Below the pieces are notes generated by a model that did not search any database, was not told the origin of the DNA, and saw only the letters and a list, made by a program, of their open reading frames with translations. Shown here one piece after another: positions 35,663 through 46,524 of a DNA stretch of 64,000 nucleotides. This DNA is from Isoetes taiwanensis (taxonomy: Eukaryota; Streptophyta; Lycopodiopsida; Isoetales; Isoetaceae). Made by a program: the position numbers and the translations under genes. The first letter of the stretch is position 1, and every line of letters begins with the position of its first letter. The DNA lies in the NCBI GenBank assembly GCA_021234155.1, contig JAJEKV010000075.1, forward strand, positions 2,911,280-2,975,279. Direction: 5' to 3'.

Positions 35663-35942
35663 ATGGAGGGGTTCCTCTTCAAACTTCACGATAAAAGTTT
35701 TGAAACTTAGATGTCGATGATTACTTGTAGAAAAAGTGTAAACCCCAAGAAGATAGATAGAATTTTAACGTCATGTGACCACACATCACGCTACATTGCT
35801 CAGTATAGATAGATACACCACACTACATTGCTCAGTATAGATAGATAGATAGTTTAACGTCATGTGACCACACACCACACTACATTGCTCAGTTGGGCTC
35901 TGCCCCCAACCATTTTACATTGCGTCTGTGGGTTTTGACACC
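35663..35942. repeat. duplicated GATA-unit flank with short repeats
   Basis: Second copy of the segment at 29870-29960, followed by three copies of an ACACCACACTACATTGCTCA phrase and two copies of TTTAACGTCATGTGACCACA. The final bases before 35943 (ACACCTAGCAG) could be a 3' splice site for the phospholipase exon that follows. Confidence 0.65.
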
Positions 35943-36576
35943 TAGCAGTATGGCAATTTCATACAGGCCATGTATGATGCATTTGACAATGACGAAGATT
36001 CAAAATACGCAGGCTCTTCTTGGTATGGCAAGAGCAAGCTGTTTGAGAAAGTGGGCCTGAACGACCCTAAATATAACCGCCAGACAGATTATATTGTAAC
36101 AAGGTACTTCTATGCACTAGCCACAGCCAATTCAGCGGCTTCATTTTTTCTAAAATCTGTGTGCAAAGATGCGTGGAGCAAAGAAACCAACTGGAATGGG
36201 TACATAGCAGTGGCAGATGATAAGGGCAAGGGATGGCTTGGAAGAAGAGATATTGTGGTGGTTTTTAAAGGCACTCTTAGGGCTGCAGAATGGGTGGATG
36301 ATGTTCTTGTTAATCAGGTTAAACTCCCACCTCTAAATTCAGGAATTGCCTCTGCCATTGATGATGGTGTCAGATTTGCCAATGGCTGGGTGCTGATTTA
36401 CAACTCTACAGATGCGTCTGACCCATTTGGCCAGAAAAGTTGCAGAGAACAGATCATTCAAGAGCTTCAAAGGTTGATTCAATTGTATAAGGATGAAGAT
36501 TTGAGCATTACTGTTGTTGGCCATAGCCTTGGAGCTTCTCTTGCTGTTCTATATGATATTGCGAATCTTGGGATTA
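35943..36576 (+). pseudogene. class II phospholipase A1, N-terminal part with catalytic Ser
   Basis: Reads YGNFIQAMYDAFDND, SSWYGKSKLFEKVGL, YNRQTDYIVTRYFYALA, GYIAVADD, GRRDIVVVFKGTLRAAEWVDD and VVGHSLGASLAVL. The GHSLG elbow carries the catalytic Ser of the Lipase_3 fold. Residues after YDIANLGI leave the family because LINE D starts at 36577. The usual first residues and any upstream exon are not visible; an AG before TATGGC may be an intron end. The rest of the enzyme is on the opposite strand at 8.36-8.89 kb and begins with the identical 13 bases that end this half (36564-36576). The two halves complement each other with no overlap beyond that duplication. Confidence 0.9.
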
Positions 36577-36642
36577 GAAGATCGTGTACCTTGTTTTTAT
36601 ATTAATCAAAAAATTCTTACCCTCAAATGTGGAAGGAGGGGA

Positions 36643-38968
36643 ATGGCGGCGGAACTAAGGCGGCGCCTTCAGGAGCTCTCAGCGGGGATGGCGACGTCGG
36701 TGGGCGCTATGGCAGGAGTTAGCAGCGGCCGGACTGATGCTGTGGCGAATCATCCAGCTCCGCTTAAGCGGATTCCTAAGGTGGCGCAGGCGGCCCAGCA
36801 GAATCGATCTGCTGGGTCTCTGATTCAATCGGTTGATTCATCTCCTTCGGCTCATCTGGAGATGAATTTGGTTGCCTCTGGGCAGCAGCTAAGGGAGGAG
36901 GCGATTCCGGTGGCTGTTGGGCAGCCGCTTCAAGGGGTAGATCAATCCGACAGCATCAGGGTAGAGCCAGGCCTAGGCAGCTTTCTAGTGGCCGGATTAG
37001 ATCAAGGCTGCAGGGAGAGCACTCAGACGGTCGCCCAGTTGATTGGGGCGAAAGGGGTTTCGGGGTGTGAAGGATTGAGGCGAATTGGTTCAGGTACGGC
37101 AGAGAGGGAGGCTGTTGGGATTGATTCGGCAGCTTCGGGATTACAGAATCAAGCTGTGGGGCTGGTGCTATCACCAGAGTCTCTTGCAGGCGAGGGGGGC
37201 AGTGGACAGGACCTCGGCAGCTCCAGGGCCACATGGCCGGCCGGCTGGGCTGGGGTTTGGGTTGCCCACCGATCCGGTTGCTCCAGTGTCGGACTCGGTC
37301 TGTTCTTCACTTGAGGCAGTTGCGGAGGGTTGTAGCGGGGCACTACAAGCTGGTGCCCCTCAAACTGAGTTGTGCAGGGTTTTGGGTAGAGAAGGGGTAG
37401 GGTGGATAGCCTTAAGCTCCCCTCTGGATTGTGGGCAGCAGCCAGGGTCGAGGCGAGGGCATGTGGAGATCGGAGACAGGAAGGGAGCGGGTTGCCCTCT
37501 TCTGGATTTTGGGCAGCAGCCAGGGTATGGGCGGGGCCCTACGGAGGTCGGTGAGATGGAGGGTGCGGCACATCCCCCCGCAGGTCAGGGAGCACCCTCG
37601 GTACTTAGCCTGCAGGGCGGCGTTCAGGCAAGGAGTCCTCGTGCTGGGGATGTACAAGCTGCAGGGCAAGCAGAATTTGAGGTCCCGGGTAGCATGCCGT
37701 CACTTGAGACAGTAACTCTGCTTGCCAGTCCAAACTCGTCTGTCTCTACATTGCCGGAGGATCCCTTTGCAGTGGTAGAGCCGGTGTGTAGTTTGCCTCC
37801 GGGCGTGGGGAGCGGTAGTATGCCACAGCATCCGCATAAGTCGTCAGGTCGGGACAACCCAAGTCTGGGGAACCGTGCGGGTGAGGGGCATGGAGTCAGT
37901 GCGGCGGGACCTGCATGGCGGACGAACGATACGGTGAGCCGACTCTCACGTCCACAGTTCTCATAATGGATCCGGCACACTGTGGCGCCGACCGACACTC
38001 ATTGGATGGAGGAGGCTTTGGCCTTCTTGAATCAGCACAACAGGAGGGAGTTGCAGGTAGACCCCACCGGCCCTCCGGCTGCCATAGTTGAGCTAGATCA
38101 TCAGCAGCACCTCAAGTCTATTTCCAATTTAGTCTCGTGCGCAGTGCTGGTGTACTATACTGGAGTGTTGGACACCAGGAGAGTTGGCGGGTGGCTGCAG
38201 GCTCACTTCAAGCGGTTGGGGATCTCGCCGTTTCAGTCTTTGAAGTTCCTGGGGAACAATTTCTTCCTCCTCATGTTCGATGCGCCCCCGGTAGTCGAGA
38301 GGATAGTAGCGAGAGGGGTCGACCTCATGTGGAGGAATTACCTGATTTACCAGCATTACACTCCTGGGGTGAGTGCTCGGTCCTTGTCGGCCCTGAAGAT
38401 CCCGTGCTGGTTTCAGGTAATGGATCTTCCCGCAGATATGTTGCTGCCAGAGTTCATGATTGCGATTGCCGATGGGATCGGCGGCCACATTGCTCATTCC
38501 ATGGTTCAAGAGCCTAAGATTTGTGTGGCTCTTCCCGCTGATAGTCCAGTGCCTCCCTCAGTGACGGTTAGGAGTGGAGATTGGTATTTTCGGTTTTCTC
38601 TCAGGCTGTTGAATGGGGCAGAGATTCAGAGAATGTTCCCCGCCCTCCAGGTCTTCGCAGACTCGTTACCAGAGTGCAAGCCCGCGTCAGTACCGGAGGC
38701 TCCACGGGAGGCAAGGAGGGAGGTTCCGCAGGACGGGGACCAGGTTCCGTCCCATACTCGGCCGGTGGGGGAGGCTCCCTCAGACAAGACCCAGCCGGCC
38801 CCGGGGCCGGATAGACTGTTGCGGTCTATTATGAATAATGGACCGGCGGCTGCGCCAGTTGGGGAGGGATCGGTATCTCCGCAGACGGTGGCCCAGAAGT
38901 TGCTTCACATCCAAAGAACCTCGAGGCAAGCGGCGGCAATCCCTGAATGCGCTTCGGGTTGCAGTTGA
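36643..38968 (+). pseudogene. LINE D ORF1 with DUF4283-like domain
   Basis: Begins ATG 36643 (MAAELRRRLQEL). The first 430 codons are a Gly/Ser/Pro-rich linker region. A frame change near 37290 moves to the frame ending at 37966, and another joins 37982-38968. The domain at about 38130-38620 has the DUF4283 pattern of plant LINE gag proteins (GGWLQAHFKRLG; FLGNNFFLLMFD; LKIPCWFQVMDLPADML; IADGIGGHI). It probably bound element RNA. A C-terminal stretch continues out of frame to about 39136. Confidence 0.75.
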
Positions 38969-39228
38969 GGAGCGGTTGGTGCAGCCATCAGATTCTGATG
39001 CGGTATCCACCCAAGCCTCCTCGGAGGGGATGGAACTGGATAAGGTGGCTCGGGTACGCTCGTGGGCGGATGAGGTGGATTTGGATGCTGAGGTTGCACT
39101 CACAGATAACCCGCTCGCTCTAGTTCCATATGACTAAGATCAGGGGCCTGTTCACCAGCAAGACGAGGGCAGAAAAAGAAGCATCGTAAAAATCCTTCTT
39201 CTCAGTAGCAGTTATAGACAAGAAGATC

Positions 39229-40284
39229 ATGAGCTGGAATGTTCGTAGAGTGCGCTCGTCTCCCGCGAAAAGAACGAGAGTGGCGTTGGCCGTTCGTAAG
39301 TTGGATCCAGATATCTTGTGCCTTCAGGAATATAAATGTCATAGGGGGGACGCTCGGGCACTGTTGGACATGTTTGGGCCGCAATATGCTGCTGCGGTTG
39401 CCACCTCTGGAGCCTCTAAGGGTGGGACGGCCATCGCGTGGAAGATGCATGTGCAGGTGACTTTCACTATGGCTGACCGTTGGGGCAGGTGGGTCATCAT
39501 CAAGTGGCGTGAGGGTCCGCGACGCAGTGGGGATTGTGAATGTCTCACGCCACAACAACGCTGCTTGCGGCGGCCAGGGTTATGGGCATCGTTAAAGCGG
39601 CATAAGGTCGCATCCTTGGGGGGGGATGTGGCTTGGCTGCTGCTGGGTGACTTCATATGGTCGAGTCCGTTCATGATAGGTGTGGGCGAGGAGGCGGAAG
39701 TCGTCTGCGGGGGTTTTGGCGGCGGCGATGGGTGATGTTCTTTGGACTCCTTGCATCCGGCGGCAAAGCGTGGCGACTCTTCATTCACGTGGTGTAATCG
39801 GTGGATGGGGCTGGCCTCGCATACGCTTCGACCGCAGCGGATGCTATGCTAATACCCTAGCGGCCGACCGTGCACCTCGGCTCGGCGGAAACATTTTGTC
39901 TACCGCGGTCTCTGACCATTTTCCTCAGTTGATCTCCCGTGGAGCGGCCTCAGCGCCGCCGGGCCGCGACCGTGTTCAAGTTAAACACCGCCTACGGGGG
40001 ATGCTGATTTCGTGGGGATGCCGCCAGATCTGGTTTCAGACCTTCGGGATAATTTGGGATGGCGGGAATGGTGCAGGCCTTAGCTGAGGTCAAGGCATTC
40101 GCCAAGTCGTGGGGAAGTCGGAGAGCACGGCAAGAGAGGGAGGAGTTAGAGGCGTTGTATCGCGAATTGGAAGCCCTTAGGTCTCAGCCGTCTGACGGGG
40201 TGCGAGAGAATGAGATTTTGCGCCGCATTGCAGCAGATGACAGGCAAGGGTCGAAGCAGGGATCACCTGGCTGCGAAAGGGGGA
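39229..40284 (+). pseudogene. LINE D ORF2, endonuclease part
   Basis: Starts MSWNVRRVRS at 39229. AP-endonuclease motifs are WNVR, DILCLQEYK, WLLLGDF (the following Asn is lost at a break), a frame change near 39520 and again near 39670, then VSDHFPQL (about 39910). An acidic/basic helical linker (REELEALYRELEALRSQ, about 40130) precedes RVEAGITWLRKG, where homology stops at 40284. The nicking domain would prime reverse transcription. Confidence 0.8.
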
Positions 40285-40759
40285 ATGTGGCAAAACAAAT
40301 ACATAGGACTTTGGTATCAGATGATCAGCTAGTTGGAAACTATGACATAATAGGCAAGAAAGTGTTGTTTTTAAGGCCCCACCTAGACGAATTCCTCGAA
40401 TTTGTAGAGTGCCTGGCTTCATTTTTAAACCATAGATAGAAGACAATAATGAACACAACTTCGGTACTGAAGACTGAAGAACTTCAAAACTTACAATCTG
40501 ATAGAAAATATGTGTCTTCTATCTAGGAGAAAGGGAATGGTCGAATTACCTATTGGACATTGACAATGGATTACGAATGAACACAGACCAAAGACTACAC
40601 GAAAACATTGTCTACCTACCTGAATAATGCATTGGAACACCTGATTTGATTGATGAAGTGTTTGGGAAGAACATTGGTCCAAATAACATGGACCACATAT
40701 TAGACAAAGGATTTCTTGCACCAAGAAATGAAGATACACTAAAATTGAATGACAAAGTA
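40285..40759. other. spacer between inversion breakpoint and 11.7-kb element
   Basis: A short frame continues to 40439 but shows no LINE similarity. No gene is supported. The segment is the right-hand flank of the proposed inversion. Confidence 0.5.
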
Positions 40760-40793
40760 CTATAAAGCACAATTTCATTAAAATGAGAAATTT
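40760..40793 (+). repeat. left terminal inverted repeat of the 11.7-kb element
   Basis: 20 bases identical to the reverse complement of 52451-52470; similarity continues as AAAATGAGAAATTT against TATAATGGGAAAATTT. Confidence 0.85.
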
Positions 40794-40849
40794 CGTGATT
40801 CCAATTAGGAACGAAAATCCTTTTTAGTCCATTTTATGCCATTTTTTTG

Positions 40850-40920
40850 AGCAATCAATGGCGCCATTTGGAAAAAAAAAATGCATCTAAAGTGCCATTT
40901 ATTGGCGCCATTAAAAATAC
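40850..40920. repeat. GGCGCC palindrome boxes near left end
   Basis: Two TGGCGCCA boxes (about 40858 and 40906) and a degenerate AGTGCCATTT lie downstream of the minus-strand gene's stop. They belong to the same motif family as the intronic palindromes. Confidence 0.6.
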
Positions 40921-41090
40921 TAACAGTGCATATAATGAAGCTAAAGAAACTTGACATCACAAAATTAGTTAAAATTTCTAAATTCATAGATTTGCATATC
41001 AAAAAATTTGCCACAACAGGCAAGGACTCAGAAGAGAGAGTCTGTTTACAAAAGTATTATTGTACAATTTACATTATAATCACACAAAGT

Positions 41091-44000
41091 TCAGGGTTCC
41101 GCATCAGGATCAGGTTCCACAGCAGGATCAGGTTCTGCAGCGCCAGTGCCATGGCTAGAAGAAGCACCCATAGGATCTCCTTCAAAGCTCTCGAACGCTG
41201 TGGCAGTGAAATTGGGATCATCAAGAACGTCCAGATTGAATTGTGTATTCCTGATCACATCATAGTCCACATCGGGTTGAGCTTCAGGTATCACTGGATT
41301 TGGTGGATCTACAGCTTCTTCAGCAACATCACCTTGTCTCTCTGTCACAGGAACTGCAGCGATGATAGGATTCAGGAGGCGATCAAGCCTACCAAGAATG
41401 CCCTGTAGGCACTGCCGCTTAACCGGGTCACTTTCGAACACAATGCAAAATCTCTTATTCATCAATGAAGCCCGGCCAAACGAACCACAGGAGAAGTAAT
41501 CAAACACTCCTGTTCCTGGCAGAACCATTTTCTGCACGAGGTAGGAGCATGTGGCAGGCCCCAGCTGGTTTCTCATGATTATGTCCCCTGGCAAGCCTTG
41601 CCAGCTGTACCTGAATCTGCTGTTGCAAAGCTTCCCGGCCATAGCCTCAGTCTCCCCGTCTACGTCTTCTTCGTTAGGTACCGGAACTGGTGGCAGTTCT
41701 TGAGGATGATCGGCAAATGGGAATCTGAGGTCAATTTCATCGACGGGATGACCTGCAGTGGCCTGAATTTTTGTGGCGTACACTAGTGCATGGACCTCCT
41801 GAACTCCTGGGGCAGGCGGATTCTTGTATTCGTCCTCATACATGCCAATTAAAACTCTGGATCTGGAATCCAGATTATCCAACACAGATGAAATCAAAAA
41901 GTTATGCTCTGGCCTTGCAAAGCACACTATCCAGAAAGAATCAGTTGTGGTGTTCTTTACAGCTGTATTAAAGAAGTTAGATAGTGTGGTTTTGTCCCAC
42001 ATTGGAGTTATGCCTCTAGTGTCCAGGGCTATCAAGGATCTTTGGGTACGAGTGCAAACAACTTGCCCCTATGCCGTGCGTTAGTTCAACCGCCTTGAAA
42101 GTCTTCGGTATCCTCCCTCGCGCAAGACAAAGATTAGCGTTATAAATCTTGCCAAGGCAGGTGGCACGTTACCGAAAACTCCTTTCTTGGTCACTCCAAC
42201 TTCAACCCACTTACTATGCAAGGTGGCCATGGAATCAAGTCGGTATCCTCGAAACCCGCCACGGCAGTACTGAGATCAGTGAAGGATGTGAACTTCTTCG
42301 GAAAATTATCCTTCACATATTCAAAAATCTCCTTCTTCAAGAACGATATAGATCGTAGTGTCTTTGCCCTTGTCTTGAAGAATTGCTTACCTGTATAATC
42401 AGTGGTGACCTTCACATAGGTCTTTCCATCCAGCACTTCCTGGAACAAAATCCGACAGTCTTCATAGTCCATACCCCTCATGCACCTCAGGTAGGTCTGA
42501 CTGAAGTAGTCACACTCTTTTGCCCAGTTACAGGTAATAGTTTGTCCCTTATTATCTTTTAGCTTGCAAGATTTCCACAAGTTCCATAGGGACATGAATA
42601 GCTGAAAAATATCCTCCGGCATGAAGACCCACTGGTTGAAATCTTTCGGTTGCTTACCACGCATGGTAACTTCAGCCAAAGCCAGATAACGCTGGAAACA
42701 AGAAGAAGTCAGTCTTGAATGCAAATGATTATGAAATGGCGTTGTGGCGCCATTTGGTGAGGAAATGGCGCCGTGGCGCCATTTCATGAGGAAATGACGC
42801 CACGACGCCATTTGCTAATCTTGCCAATATTTAAAAAACGATGTACCTTGTATGGTTCTGAGCGTGATTGCCCGCGTCCCGATGGATCAGGCTTCCCGCA
42901 AAGAGCATATTGTTGCCGCAGGTGGGTTATTTTATCAATGTTAGGCTCCTTGAAGATAGTCTTGGCAGCGATATCATTGACTTCACAACTGAGCTGCAGA
43001 CACTCTTGCTCGTTGACCGTGCCGCACAAGACTTCGCAATTCGATACTCATAAATCTTTGCCATTTGTTCTTGGGACTTTGTCGCGTGCGAGTCTTTTAC
43101 ATACAAGCCGAAGGCCATAATAGAATGATTGCCATTCACTATGTAATAGTGCATCCCCATGAGGTCATCCTCGCCCAAAGGGCGGTTTCTTTGTCAGGGG
43201 ATTGAATAGAATCATGTCCGCAGGAGTGAACACCGGATGTGGGTCTCTTTGAAAGGATTCCACTAAGGTCTTCACGTACTCCATATTTCTTGGCCTAGAT
43301 GTCAGATTTGCAGGCCCTTGATATAGGCTGAACACGTTTATTCGTTTTATAAATGTGATGCCCAGAGGAAAAAGATGGCGGTGGTCAAAGATCTTCTGTA
43401 ACGTGTTCTCTGCCGTCTTCTCCTCTTCTGATCTTTCCACCTTAAGGTTTGCAGGCTGAATGGCGACCCTTTTGGGCGGTGTGACTGCAGAATCTTGGAT
43501 ATGTGATGGACTTCCAGGAATGTCACCACCACTTCTGGCCTGCTCGTTGCTCCTCTCCGTCCGTCTTGGACTTCCAGCAGGACTGGGAGTCTGAGTCTCT
43601 CTCCTTTGTTTTTTAGGTGTCCTCTCCTTCTCTGAGGTGTTGTGCTTCTTCTTCTTCTTTTTCCCTTCTATTTCCTCTGGCTCCCCTTCCTCTCCCTCCT
43701 TTTCCTGTCCCGCCTTTCCTTCCTTCCGCCCTTTCCCGTCCCTTTCCTTGTCTTTCTTTTCCTTCTCTTTCTTTTCCTTCTTTTCTTTCTTTTCTTTCTT
43801 TTCCTTATCAGGATCTTCGTGATCCTTTCTCTTAACTTTCCCCTTGTCCGCCGCCTTTCCTTGCTCAGTTTCCTGGCCAACATCCTCAGTAGCAGATGAG
43901 GAGTCTTTTTCGGCTGCAGCTGCAGCTGCCTCCTTAGTTTGTCTTGTCTTCTTCCTGCTAACTATTTTTAGCCAGGACGTGTCCACAATGACGGGTAGTT

Positions 44001-45659
44001 TCTGCTGGGCTAATGCCTTGACAACGAATGAAGGCGAGTTTTTCGACTCGTTCATACGATTGCGAAGAATCATAAAACCCCTCAAGATTTCTTGTGGACC
44101 TTTGATGTCAGCTTCTTCAAAGCTGTTGTATGATGGCAGCGCCCAGCCTTGCTTCTTCGCCGAACCAGCTACATTTGCGATACTAGCAGACATTATAGTG
44201 GGATCATAAAACTTCCAGTCCACATAGTAGACAATTATTCTCTGTTGCATAGTGTCCTCACAGACCACCCGGATCCAATCATCGCGACCGCTCTTGCTAA
44301 CCATCCTCATGTTTACCAAGATACCCGGCTGGTAAATTCCGGCTGATTCTGGGGTCGTCTCCTTTATAAGCAGACAGAGCTCTCTTCTGCAGTATTCTTT
44401 CGAGCCTGTAGCAGTGGAGGGGCTCATCCGCATTATTTCCATGCACCAGTTCCTGTCTGTCAGCATGATAGTCTGGTCGGATTGAAATTGTGTTTCGGGA
44501 CGTAACATAGCTGCAACAAAGAGGCATCAGTAACAAAGAGGCATCAATAACTCTGGCTGAAACAAGCAGGCAGATAGACGACTAAGCAAATGGCGCTATG
44601 GCGCCATTTGCATCTGAGTTCAGTGCGTAAGCACATGGAAGCAGTTCGTATGCATTTCCCTGCGTTTGGTCGCAGAGGCCTCCACCCAGTCCGAGCCCCT
44701 CCCCTTCGCAATATTCGAGGAAGATGGTTCGAAGGAGAGTGGCTCTGACTGGGTGGAGGCACCTGCGACTCGTAGGGGAGTGCATTACAGAATGCAACAC
44801 AATGAGAAGCAAGCTACCAAGCAAATGGCGCGATGGCGCCATTTGATTGGTAGGTTGGTTCTTATTGCTGACACATACTCGGATGCTTCTGTGCTTATGC
44901 ACTGAACTCAGATGCATTTGCTTAGTCGTCTGGTTTTAACAAGCAGGCAGACCAGACGACTAGGCAAATGGCACCACGCCATTTGCATCCGAGTTCGGTG
45001 CATAAGCACATGGAAGCAGTTCGAATGCATTTCCCTGCGTTTAGTCGCAGGTGTCTCGACCCAGTCTGAGCCCCTCCCCTTCGCAATATTCGAGGAAGAT
45101 GATTCGAAGGAGAGCGGCTCTCACTGGGTCGAGGCACCTGTGACTCGAAGGAGAGTCAACAGAAGCAATCTACCGACACAATGAGAAGCAATCTACCAAG
45201 CAAATGGCGCGATGGCACCATTTGCCAATAACAAGACCCTAATGTAAGCTAATAGACATCAAATGGCGCGATGGCGCCATTTGCCAACAACAAGACCTTA
45301 ATGTAAGCTAATAGACATCAAATGGCGCCATGGCGCCATTTGTCAACTACAAGACCCTAAAGTAAGCTAATAGACATCAAATGACGCCATGGCGCTATTT
45401 GTCAACTACAAGACCCTAATGTAAGCTAATAGACATCAAATGGTGCCATGGCGCCATTTGTCAACTACAAGACCCTAAAGTAAGCTAATAGACATCTTTG
45501 TCAACTACAAGACCCTAAATTCAGCTACAGGCATCTAAATGGCGCGGTGGCGCCATTTTGGCCAAACGAAACAATGCAAGTAGATGATATACCTGTGCCT
45601 TGCGGTGGGCTAGCCGTTGTCTCCACATTCTGAGGAGCTCCAGAATTGTCGAATTCCAT
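41091..45659 (-). CDS. four-exon gene, about 1060-aa protein with possible ParB-like motif
   Basis: Inferred exons: 45659-45593 (ATG start), 44510-42847, 42691-42215, 42068-41091. All introns are GT-AG (donors CAG|GTATAT, AAG|GTACAT, ATA|GTAAGT; acceptors TTGCAG, TTCCAG, GCATAG) and all joins keep frame. Residues about 250-320 are an extreme Lys/Glu tract with nuclear-localisation-like clusters (GKKKKKKH, PKKQRRE). Then come RPRNMEYVKTLVESFQRD and, 30 residues on, HYYIVNGNHSIMAF, which resembles ParB/sulfiredoxin-type cores (inference). The C-terminus is acidic (DPDAEP). Exon 2 has two compensating one-base frame changes (about 43175 and 43040), so it is either slightly damaged or misread. 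Function is unknown; it may be the element's DNA-binding partner. Confidence 0.7.
42728..42812. repeat. GGCGCC palindromes in intron 2 of the large gene
   Basis: Three related units in tandem (AAATGGCGTTGTGGCGCC, AAATGGCGCCGTGGCGCC and AAATGACGCCACGACGCC, each followed by ATTT) fill most of the 155-base intron. Confidence 0.85.
44578..45170. repeat. duplicated and hairpin-forming segment in intron 1
   Basis: About 44580-44770 and about 44965-45155 are copies of one unit (landmarks GAAGCAGTTCG, CCCCTCCCCTTCGCAATATT, GAAGGAGAG). Each ends in a CCCAGT...ACTGGGT inverted pair. In addition 44578-44633 is matched inverted by 44890-44935. Palindromes of the GGCGCC family sit at 44587, 44823 and 44963. 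Confidence 0.8.
45200..45560. repeat. 59-bp tandem array carrying GGCGCC palindromes
   Basis: Units start at 45201, 45260, 45319, 45378, 45437 and about 45496, a strict 59-bp period. Each has a roughly 24-bp palindrome with two TGGCGCCA boxes (perfect at 45319-45342) followed by CAACTACAAGACCCTAA and GTAAGCTAATAGACAT. The sixth unit has lost its palindrome; a further palindrome stands at 45537. The array lies in intron 1 of the minus-strand gene. Confidence 0.92.
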
Positions 45660-46524
45660 TTTGAGCGCCTTGAATTTGGCCCGGAAACTGGTGTGTAGCT
45701 TGATGGGGTGAGGCGCTGAAGTGTGGGGAAATGGCGCCAGAAAACACTGAAACCAGAGGCCGAAAAAGGGGTGCTCGAGGCGCTGGACGCAAGGCGCTGG
45801 GCGCTGGCGGCTAAGGTCGAGGCGCTGAAATCGTAAACGAAAAAATAAATGAGGTCCTCCAGAAAAACAATGAGACATAACTAACTTTGGTCGGCCGGGT
45901 CCATGTTGCTGGTGGCCAACTAGGGCCGTGGGTCGCCCGGTATCCCATGCCCGCCCATGCCCGTGGCGGTCCAGGCGCCCATGCCCGCCCAAATTTGAAT
46001 TTTCAAATTCGAATATTTCCTGCCCTTCCGCCCGCCCGCCCAAATTTGAACATAAAATTCAAAAATCCCGCCCGTAATTTGAAAATTTGTCACCTGTGCA
46101 GTTAACAAAAAATTCAAAATTCCCGCCCATAAATTGAAATTTGACTGCCACCTGTCCAAATTCGAATGGTCCGCTTTTAAAATTGTACTTTGCATTTAAA
46201 ACTCCCTCTTTGTCGCCGTTCTCCCTCTTAAAGCGACCATGGCACGACGCAGACGTTTTAGATCTGCCGCAGTTCGGGCGCTTTTCGAATCCGCATTGCT
46301 TTCGTTTTAATTTTGCCGCGCGCATAAAGGCGCTTCTTTTCTCAAGCGCCTAGGCAGAAACTTTTGCAAGGCGCATGCGTGCTGTCGGGCGCTTTCTTCT
46401 TGGCGCTCACAGAAATCCCAGGTGATTCTTGGCGCTTTCTTCTTGGCGCTAAGTTCTCTGCGAATTCATCTGCTGGGATCAGCTTCTTTTTCATGTTCCA
46501 TGTACTGCTCCAGTACATACCACT
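45660..46524. promoter_or_regulatory. divergent promoter region of the 11.7-kb element
   Basis: 865 bases between two outward-facing start codons. Three motif classes are visible: GGCGCT/AGGCGCTG boxes near both ends (about 45710-45830 and 46320-46450); five or more CCCGCCC blocks, several beside AAATTTGAA or AATTTGAAA, at 45955-46140; and AT-rich spacers. The TTCCCGCC-like form resembles plant E2F sites, which would link expression to the cell cycle (inference). No clear TATA box was chosen. Confidence 0.55.

Larger units (their letters stand above)
36577..40284 (+). mobile_element. LINE D: 5' portion (gag-like ORF1 and endonuclease) of a GC-rich LINE
   Basis: Starts immediately after AATCTTGGGATTA in the phospholipase reading frame and is much more GC-rich than its flanks. 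It carries ORF1 with a DUF4283-like domain and the endonuclease part of ORF2, then stops at 40284 after the W-L-R-K-G linker. RT, zf-RVT and poly(A) are missing. Because LINEs normally lose their 5' and not their 3' end, loss of the 3' half points to rearrangement; the missing half fits LINE B (23095-25811). Confidence 0.88.

Noticed and set aside
36514-36642. Chimeric frame from phospholipase into LINE D ORF1
   Set aside because: It crosses the insertion junction out of the phospholipase frame; the natural LINE start is ATG 36643.
43617-43899. Plus-strand Phe/Ser/Leu-rich frames
   Set aside because: They are the antisense of the Lys/Glu-rich tract of the minus-strand gene.
45200-45560. CRISPR-like appearance of the 59-bp array
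   Set aside because: Whole unit is repeated with no unique spacers, the DNA is plant nuclear, and no cas genes exist.
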